From assembly GCA_047967505.1 (NCBI GenBank), contig CM106540.1: a DNA stretch of 64,000 bases. One strand, written 5' to 3'. This DNA comes from Dipteris shenzhenensis. Taxonomy: Eukaryota > Polypodiophyta > Polypodiopsida > Gleicheniales. The notes beneath the pieces were generated by a model. The model worked only from the letters and a program-made list of their open reading frames with translations, ran no database searches and was not told the origin of the DNA. The position numbers and the translations under genes were made by a program. Shown here in pieces: positions 58,137 to 64,000 of the stretch (position 1 is its first letter; each line of letters opens with the position of its first letter).

Positions 58137-58852
58137 ATGGCCAAGCCCAAGATCAAGGCACCAAAGAGACTGGTACAACCAGACCCACCTCCAGACTCAG
58201 AGACAGAGAGTGATAGCCCCCCCCCCCCTCCCCCCGATGATCCCTGTCGAAGGGAGAAACTACCAATCCGAAAGCCAGACAGGGAGCAAGAGGGACAGAG
58301 GAAGGCACAAGAGGAGGGATAGAGGAAGGCACAAGAAGATCTTCTGATAGAGACGGATGACTCGGAGAGCATAGAGGAGGAGCATGTGGAAGAGGAACAA
58401 CGAAGGGCAGAGTAGAGGACCAAGGCAAGAATAGACAATCAGGGTCCACACCAACGGGGGAGAGGTGCCCAAGCTCCAAGTGTAGGTCAAAGAGCCCCTC
58501 AACATCCAAGAAGAGGCCCTCCACCTCAAGGGCAAAGAGGCCCTCCTCCAATGAGGCAATACAGATTCAAGCCAGGGACAGAGGCACTTCAGGAGATCAG
58601 AAAGTTTTAGAAGTCCATTGATCTGCTCATCCCGATGGCCAGCTTCGCAAGGGTGGTACATGAGGTCATGCAGGACCTCAACCTTGGCATATTTCTAGAG
58701 ATGCCTTGCTTGTGCTGCAACATGCATCTGAGGCCTACCTAGTAGACCTCATGGATGACACCCAGCTAGCTGCCATCCATAGGAAAAGGGTCATGGTGAC
58801 CGCTATAGACATGCAATTTATTGTACATCTTAGGAAGCCCAAGGGCACTTAG
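58137..58852 (+). pseudogene. CENH3-like histone H3 variant pseudogene
   Basis: From the ATG at 58137 one frame is kept for about 180 codons with stops only at 58320-58322, 58413-58415 and 58608-58610, all TAG. It encodes a long N-terminal tail rich in Pro, Arg, Glu and Gln. The H3 fold then begins: RYRFKPGTEALQEIRKF, a stop where Gln is expected, and KSIDLLIPMASFARVVHEVM. The LLIP-xASF segment is typical of centromeric CENH3, not canonical H3. A frameshift near 58695 leads to the rest of the fold (ALLVLQHASEAYLVDL, DDTQLAAIHRKRV) and ends at TAG 58850-58852. There are no introns, although plant CENH3 genes known to me have several. CENH3 replaces H3 in centromeric nucleosomes. This copy cannot make a complete histone. 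Confidence 0.85.
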
Positions 58853-59027
58853 GGATTTTGTATGCTCCACCTTGTACTCTACCTACGGGCATCTATCTTG
58901 TACTCTGCCTATGGGCATCTACCTTGTACTCTACCTACGAGCATCAATACAATAGAATGTCTTTTTTAGAATTGTCTTTGCATGTGCAATCTTAAATTTA
59001 TTTTCAATGTATTTGCAATCTATTAAT

Positions 59028-59354
59028 TTACTTACATGCACTCTCAATGTATACAAAAGCAAAATGAATTGGTGTACTTGCATCCTGAATATGCACAATC
59101 ATAGAATCCGAAATGCTGATAGACAGCCAGTACATAACTTTTCTGGCTCTCTCATGCCATCCTTTAAATGCCTGCATTTCTTGTTGATTGGGAACATTAG
59201 GAAGAACTGGTTCTTCTTCATTTCTTGTAATGAACTCCCAATAGCCTTTTCCCATAAGGAAATTCGTCATTCTAAACTTCCATGCCTGGAAGTTGTTCTT
59301 GTCAAGCTTTTCAGTGACAATCTGTGAAAGAGAATCAGAGGAAATAATACTCAA
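59028..59354 (-). pseudogene. Ty1/copia gag N-terminal fragment
   Basis: An uninterrupted 108-codon minus-strand frame has the copia gag start: KLDKNNFQAWKFRMTNFLMG, GYWEFITRNEEEPVLPN, and FKGWHERARKVMYWLSISIS followed by VHIQDA. The usual UBN2 continuation is lost after that point. No primer site, LTR or pol sequence was seen nearby. It ends abruptly inside the gag domain, so it is a fragment. Confidence 0.85.
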
Positions 59355-59476
59355 TTTTACTTAACATAGAAAAGGAAACAATGTTTTGTAAATGGGAAGA
59401 GAAAATAATTTGAAAATTTTATTCTTTATTTACATTGAGTAGTATCACAAAGATCATCAAAGCTTGAATGCCTAAG

Positions 59477-60662
59477 CTACTCTAGTCTACGCTTCTTCCT
59501 GCTTGGCTCAAATCCCTTTTTTGCTTGCTGAAGAAGAGAGGGCTGCACAATTTCATTCTCTATAGCCAAGGGATCTGTAATGCCAGCTAGCCCTGCAATA
59601 GCTATAATACTATGAAGCGGACTAGATCGTGTGCCTGAGAACAAAAATAAAGCTACACTATGCCTAATCAGAACAACACGATCGGCAGTAGGACGAATGG
59701 GCCTCATCTTCACCATTCGACTGAGGACCCTGAACTTCATGATGTTTATCTTTCCATCTGGCAATAATTGTCGATGGAACACCAAAATGTGTTGAGCCAC
59801 TGATGTAGTGGCCGATCGACGCCATCCTCCCACCAGAAGACTCTTTGTTCCACACTTGCATCCGGTATACTCATCAACCCATAAATAATCCTGCAACCAA
59901 CATATTACATCAAAATCCAAAGATTATATAAATTAATAAATTATCATTTTTCAAGAATTAATAAGAATAAGGGTTTTTTTCCAAGTAAAAATCATATCTT
60001 TAAGAAATCTGATTTGGGAGGCCACTGGGACCCTAGCAACCATGCCCATCAATTTTATGCCAAAAAAACCCCTACAAGCCCAAAATCTGACTTGATGGGC
60101 ATGGTTGCTAGGGTCCCAGTGGCCTCCCAAATCAAATTTCTTAAAGATATGATTTTTATCTGTGAAAAAACCATAACCCTATTTACACAAATGGAGTGGG
60201 AGGGGCAAGTGGCAAGGGCATGTGTCAGGGGCAAGTGGCAGGGCAAGTGACAGTGGCAGGATGTCCTGGGTTTAAAATCATAACATTTGGTTGGGTTTTG
60301 TACCCTAAACCCTCAATGTTATTTTTCATTCCCTAAATCAAATTTGGGAATAGCGTACTCACGGAGAGAGATAGGGACATTATCCATGGCCTTACCTAGT
60401 GTCTTCTTGAAGTTAGCACTCTGGTCAAAAGAGCTCAAAATATCCAATGAAACCCATTGGTGAGGGGAGTTAGCAATTGCGACAGATTGCCCATGGATAA
60501 GTCTATCAAAAAATTGAAGAGAGGGATTATTAGCAAGAAGGAGAGCTCTCAAGTGTGACTCAAGATCGAATGCTTTGCAGAAGATAGGATAAACCTAATC
60601 TGTAGAGGCATGGGAATCAGTGGATGAAATCCATGGTCAAAATCCTCTCTAGGGGAAGCCAT
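59477..60662 (-). pseudogene. Two-exon minus-strand gene or recent pseudogene, unknown family
   Basis: A start codon at 60662-60660 (MASPREDFDHGF) sits about 100 bp from a TATA box and after a CT-rich leader. The reading then shifts frame near 60600 and stays open to 60319 (contains CKAFDLESHLRALLLANNPS, QFFDRLIHGQSVAIA, SLREYAIPKFDLG). A second exon starts after a ttggttgcag acceptor at about 59900 and is open for about 140 codons to TGA/TAG-type end at 59477. It contains DYLWVDEYTGCKCGTKSLLV, MVKMRPIRPTADRVVLIRHS and a basic C-terminus (PSRKKRRLE) that looks like a nuclear signal. The exon junction and the frame change are unproven. The presumed intron holds the large hairpin at 59986-60158. 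I do not recognise the family. Confidence 0.45.
59986..60158. repeat. Foldback hairpin: 67-bp arms, one mismatch, 39-nt loop
   Basis: Arms 59986-60052 and 60092-60158 are reverse complements over 67 bp with a single mismatch (at 60135). Weaker gapped pairing continues outward to about 59971 and 60175. The loop is 60053-60091. Such structures arise as MITEs, recent inverted duplications, or young miRNA/siRNA loci. The frames crossing it on both strands (60014-60250 and 60055-60246) are consequences of the palindrome. Confidence 0.95.
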
Positions 60663-60763
60663 GAGTGTAGGAGGATGCTTAGGAAGATGAAAGAGGAGGC
60701 TGTGGAATGCAAGGTTACTCAAAATTATGAAACTGAAAATGTGAAAATGACCTTAGAAGTGTA

Positions 60764-60772
60764 CTTTATAAA
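60764..60772 (-). promoter_or_regulatory. TATA box upstream of the 60.66-kb minus-strand gene
   Basis: The minus strand reads TTTATAAAG, about 100 bp before the ATG at 60662. A CT-rich leader lies between. The position suits a core promoter for the gene at 59477-60662. Confidence 0.5.
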
Positions 60773-60835
60773 TGGACATTACCCTTAAAAATGCTCTTAA
60801 TTACAATGATTTAATATTCATTGTTTTTTCTTTGC

Positions 60836-60867
60836 TCTCCTTAGCTATCTCCCCTTCGTCTCTCTCA

Positions 60868-60918
<51 letters not shown>

Positions 60919-60944
60919 TATCTCTCTCTCGTTGCCCTTAGCTA

Positions 60945-60980
<36 letters not shown>

Positions 60981-61046
60981 ACCCACAAGGTCTTCCGCGG
61001 ATGTTAATATATCTTTCTTTCATTCCCTTACTTTGTGTCCCTCATT

Positions 61047-61085
<39 letters not shown>

Positions 61086-61260
61086 CTCCCCTCCTCTCCC
61101 TTGCTCTCTCTCTCTCTCTCTGTCTCTCTATCTCTTTCCCTCCCTTTGTGTCCCTATTTGCTCTCTCTCTCTCTCTCTCTTTGACACCCGATGATCATCT
61201 TGTTGCCATGTTGCCCTTAGCTATCTATGTCATGGACATTGATTTTACATATACACTTTT
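60836..61260 (+). repeat. (CT)n-rich tandem block
   Basis: CT runs at about 60857-60976 and 61045-61180 are separated by repeated phrases: ccttagctatct (60839, 60936, 61205) and tttgtgtccct (61031, 61146). A larger unit carrying a CT run has therefore been duplicated. Long Ser/Leu frames here are artefacts. Confidence 0.92.
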
Positions 61261-61640
61261 TGTATTTTGTTAGCGGCTCCACCCTTTGGATCAGTTGTAT
61301 ATGGGTTTTTTTTCAATCTCATAGTCTCCCAAAGACCTTAATTAACTTTCTTATTTTTCTCTTTCTTAACTTAGAGGTGCAAATGAATAAATGCAATCTT
61401 AACTCTCTCTCTTTTCCCATTCTCTACCTCTCTCTCTCTCTATCCCACTCTCCATCTCTCTCTTTCTGTCCCCGTCTCCATTATCATGGACATTGATTTC
61501 ATATATACACTTTTTGTATTTTGTAAGCGGATCCACCCTTTGGATTAGTTGTATATGGGTTTTTTTAACTTTCGTATTTTTCTCTTTCTCAACTTAGAGG
61601 TGCAAATGAATAAATGAAATCTTAACTCTCTCTGTCTCCC
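61230..61640 (+). repeat. Direct duplication, about 256-bp spacing
   Basis: The stretch 61232-61410 (gacattgatttta...tcttaactctctct) recurs at 61488-61640. It shares atacactttttgtattttgt, ccaccctttggat, gttgtatatggg and acttagaggtgcaaatgaat. The second copy lacks an internal block of about 30 bp. Confidence 0.9.
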
Positions 61641-61767
61641 TTTGTATCCCTCCCCCTCCCTCTCTCTTTCCCTCCCTTTGTGTCCTTGACTGCTCTCTCA
61701 CTCTCTATTCATACATCTAACTCTGTCTCATGGCCAGGTGCATTATTTGTGCTACTTCTTGTACTCT

Positions 61768-61771
<4 letters not shown>

Positions 61772-61852
<81 letters not shown>
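61772..61852 (+). repeat. (CT)40 microsatellite
   Basis: A pure CT dinucleotide run of about 80 bp ends in tcgcacactc. This is the longest perfect microsatellite in the window. Confidence 0.97.
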
Positions 61853-61855
<3 letters not shown>

Positions 61856-62232
61856 CACTCTAATTGCTATCTATCTTGAGATCACACACTCTCTGTCTTG
61901 CACAATACAGATATACAAATACCCACACAAATTTAAAAATACAAATATTTATCGCTTTATCATTCATAGACCATAGAGAGCCATCAATCTAGAGGTGTAT
62001 ACTTAATTTAAAATTTCTTAACAATAAATGAAACAACACTTGGTATTATATATGATTTTTGTTCATACATGTAACAATGCCTCATTGCCAAGTACATTGT
62101 TGAAGCAGTAAGGATCCAAGAAACTGGATATCATATGAAATACCTACCATCATGTCTCTACTATCTCTAGAGTATAAGGGGGGCAACAATTCTTACAAAG
62201 GATACTTGTCTCATCCCTCTATCTAACTTTAC

Positions 62233-63406
62233 AATTATCAAGTCTAAAATAATAGTCTTGGGGAGGGCTTGCTATTGCCAACTGCAATTCTTCCCTAATA
62301 AATCGCATGGTCCACTCCTCTTCCAATTCCAACATAGATTAGGATGTCCTTGCCGATAAATTGATACCTCGACAATAGGACTGTGATTCCCATCGTGCAG
62401 ATCATCATCCATTGCTTCCCATTGAAGGTTCTTCCATCTAAACCTTCTATATGTGAAAGTCATGTAGAGATTTTGCCTTCCAATGAAATACCTGCAAAAT
62501 TTGGGATCTATTAATACACAGTATCCTGATCATTTTTTATACAAAAAAGAATTGTAAGATTTGCTCACCAAAATGTCACATCTGAAGTGTTCAATCGACA
62601 TTGTACTAAATCTTCGGCATGATATGTTCTTGTTGTCCATCCATTGTCAAATAGCTCAGATAGCCAGTCCATTTCTAAGCTCTTACAAGTGTAAGTAATC
62701 TTTGTTTTCCTTAATTGCCTACAACTTGCAAAGAAATCAACAAAGCGTGGAAATGGAAGAAACTAGGTCAACCTAGCATTTCTTCCACCAGTAGTTGGCT
62801 TCATAGCATTTCACACATCATTAAACATTCTATTTCTATATGATTCGCTTATCTCCATGCTTGGAAGCGGCCATTTTAGACTATCAAAAGAGGGCAAGGG
62901 AAGAGATTCTAATCTATCATAGTTTCCTTCTTCATCTAGCACAATGAAAATTGAGTCATAGAAGAAGATCCCGTCCTTTTTTAATTCTGATGGTGTGCGA
63001 CCTTCATACTAAAGACTCCCGATCTCAACATGGAGGACATGCAACACCCCAGTTATGCATGCTGCAGGCTCCCACTCTTTGTAAGTAGATGGATATAAGT
63101 CTGCAAAACAAATACAAGGCATAAGACAGTAGTGTCAACGTCGCCAAATAAATGCAAATACTTTAGAAAGCAAATGAAGTACTAGTACACTTTGAAAAAC
63201 TTACAATTGGGCCTATGATATGGAAGTCCTACATTCGGATGCACATATATGTTTGCATGGGTAAAGACATGTTGAATATATACTTGTGTCACTGTGTTAC
63301 TGCTAGGAGAAATTTCAAAATCTAAGATCCTTCCCTTCCAATGTTTGGAGATGTCCATTGCATCCTTCCGACCCACTTTGTAGCACCCACGATTAGTGGG
63401 TTGCAT
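62233..63406 (-). pseudogene. Spliced minus-strand pseudogene, unknown family
   Basis: Three exons join with correct GT-AG ends and matching phases: 63406-63205, 63100-62569 and 62491-62233 (introns of 104 and 77 nt). The first contains HANIYVHPNVGLPYHRPN. The second contains KKDGIFFYDSIFIVLDEEGN, FDSLKWPLPSMEISESYRNR, FLPFPRFVDFFASCRQLRKT and MDWLSELFDNGWTTRTYHAE. The third contains TYRRFRWKNLQWEAMDDDLH and, after a one-base shift, EEEWTMRFIREELQLAIASP. Exon 2 has three in-frame stops (TAG, TGA, TAG) and exon 3 a frameshift, so it is dead. A further exon or an upstream start beyond 63406 is possible. I do not recognise the family. The exon 1/intron position resembles the remnant at 51.3 kb (HGNMHFGVGG just before a gtaagt donor), suggesting possible kinship. 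Confidence 0.6.
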
Positions 63407-63636
63407 TACAATCCAAGAATATTTTTTGTAGAGCTAAGGAATCCATTCCTCATGCTCATCCTTAACATTCTTTAATAGAACAGACTGTAAACTACTTCTG
63501 TATCTATCATTTTCTACTTCCATAGTTTCTGCCCCTGTACCATATGATTAAAATTAGCTCTTTCTACTTCCAAAGACCCTCCAAATTTACATCTTCTATT
63601 CTCTCTTTCTCTATCCCTCTCTTTCTCTTTCTTTGC

Positions 63637-63679
<43 letters not shown>

Positions 63680-64000
63680 CCTCTCCCTCCCCCTCCTTCC
63701 CTCTCTCCTTTAACTAAACCTCTCACAAAAACAAGCAAAATATTATTACATAAATCATAGAATACTTCTCTCTCTGAGTCAGTCTTCCAAGGTGCCTCTC
63801 ACACAAACAAACATCAAATTTTTTTGAAATACTTAGTTATGATATGCTCTCTTCCTGCTCTGTTTCTCCACAAACAAAGAAAACACTATCAATATCATAT
63901 CACTCTCTCTCTCCCTCCCAAAACTCTTTGATTAGGATCTCTTTTTCTTACTTCTTTCTCAAATACTTCTAAAACCTAGCAATTTGAAATACAATCTCTG
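63407..64000. other. CT-rich flank
   Basis: A (CT)n run lies at about 63639-63677 and CT-rich sequence extends to the window end. No gene is supportable. The 74-codon minus-strand frame at 63514-63738 is an Arg/Glu artefact of the repeat. Confidence 0.6.

Noticed and set aside
60014-60250. 78-codon plus and 63-codon minus frames over the hairpin
   Set aside because: Both are consequences of the inverted repeat and mirror one another.
60772-61496. Plus-strand frames of 89-140 codons rich in Ser and Leu
   Set aside because: They are translations of (CT)n repeats.
61680-61976. 98-codon plus-strand frame
   Set aside because: Most of it is the (CT)40 microsatellite.

Overview
The window looks like land-plant nuclear DNA from a large, repeat-rich genome. 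Evidence: plant-type LTR retrotransposons of both superfamilies, GT-AG introns, AT-rich background with few CpG, long (CT)n and (CA)n arrays, and a SWEET sugar-transporter gene with the conserved plant exon pattern. A gymnosperm or fern would fit, but the sequence does not settle this. Only one gene looks intact: a six-exon SWEET transporter at 46983-49387 (+), in a CpG-richer island of about 3.5 kb. Almost everything else is mobile-element DNA or decayed coding sequence.

Layout. 1-7.7 kb: repeat DNA with no convincing gene, holding two diverged direct repeats about 5.5 kb apart. 7.7-10.6 kb: a decayed minus-strand coding region of unknown family. 11969-18744: a complete-ended Ty3/gypsy element of Tat type. 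It has 2.07-kb LTRs, a tRNA-Ala-like primer site, a polypurine tract and a 4-bp target duplication. Its interior is deleted so that the start of gag is fused in frame to RNase H and integrase. 19.2-21.3 kb: a histone H3 pseudogene (+) and a spliced minus-strand gene remnant. 22.9-23.8 kb: a 290-bp duplication. 24.0-26.7 kb: a minus-strand Ty1/copia element holding only gag. 30-33 kb: short hypothetical and decayed coding stretches, then a GTAC-rich tract and 62-bp tandem repeats. 34-36.9 kb: a second decayed minus-strand region, perhaps related to the one at 7.7-10.6 kb. 37-43.7 kb: degenerate repeat arrays, an inverted duplication, and a second gag-only copia remnant (39.8-40.8 kb). 46-49.4 kb: the SWEET gene. 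50-53.3 kb: microsatellite, subterminal-like repeats, a spliced minus-strand remnant and a 590-bp purine tract. 53.6-54.5 kb: a Ty3/gypsy RT-upstream fragment. 56.7-57.9 kb: a decayed spliced gene. 58.1-58.9 kb: a CENH3-like pseudogene with its TATA box. 59-63.4 kb: a copia gag fragment, two spliced minus-strand genes or pseudogenes, a near-perfect 67-bp-arm hairpin, and (CT)n arrays.

Three patterns recur. (1) Many decayed frames are broken mainly by TAG, TGA or TAA codons that fit C-to-T change at CAG, CGA, CAA or TGG, as expected from loss of methylated cytosine. (2) Three LTR elements keep gag but lack protease and reverse transcriptase. (3) Two separate members of the histone H3 family have become pseudogenes in the same 64 kb. 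No tRNA, rRNA or CRISPR array was seen.
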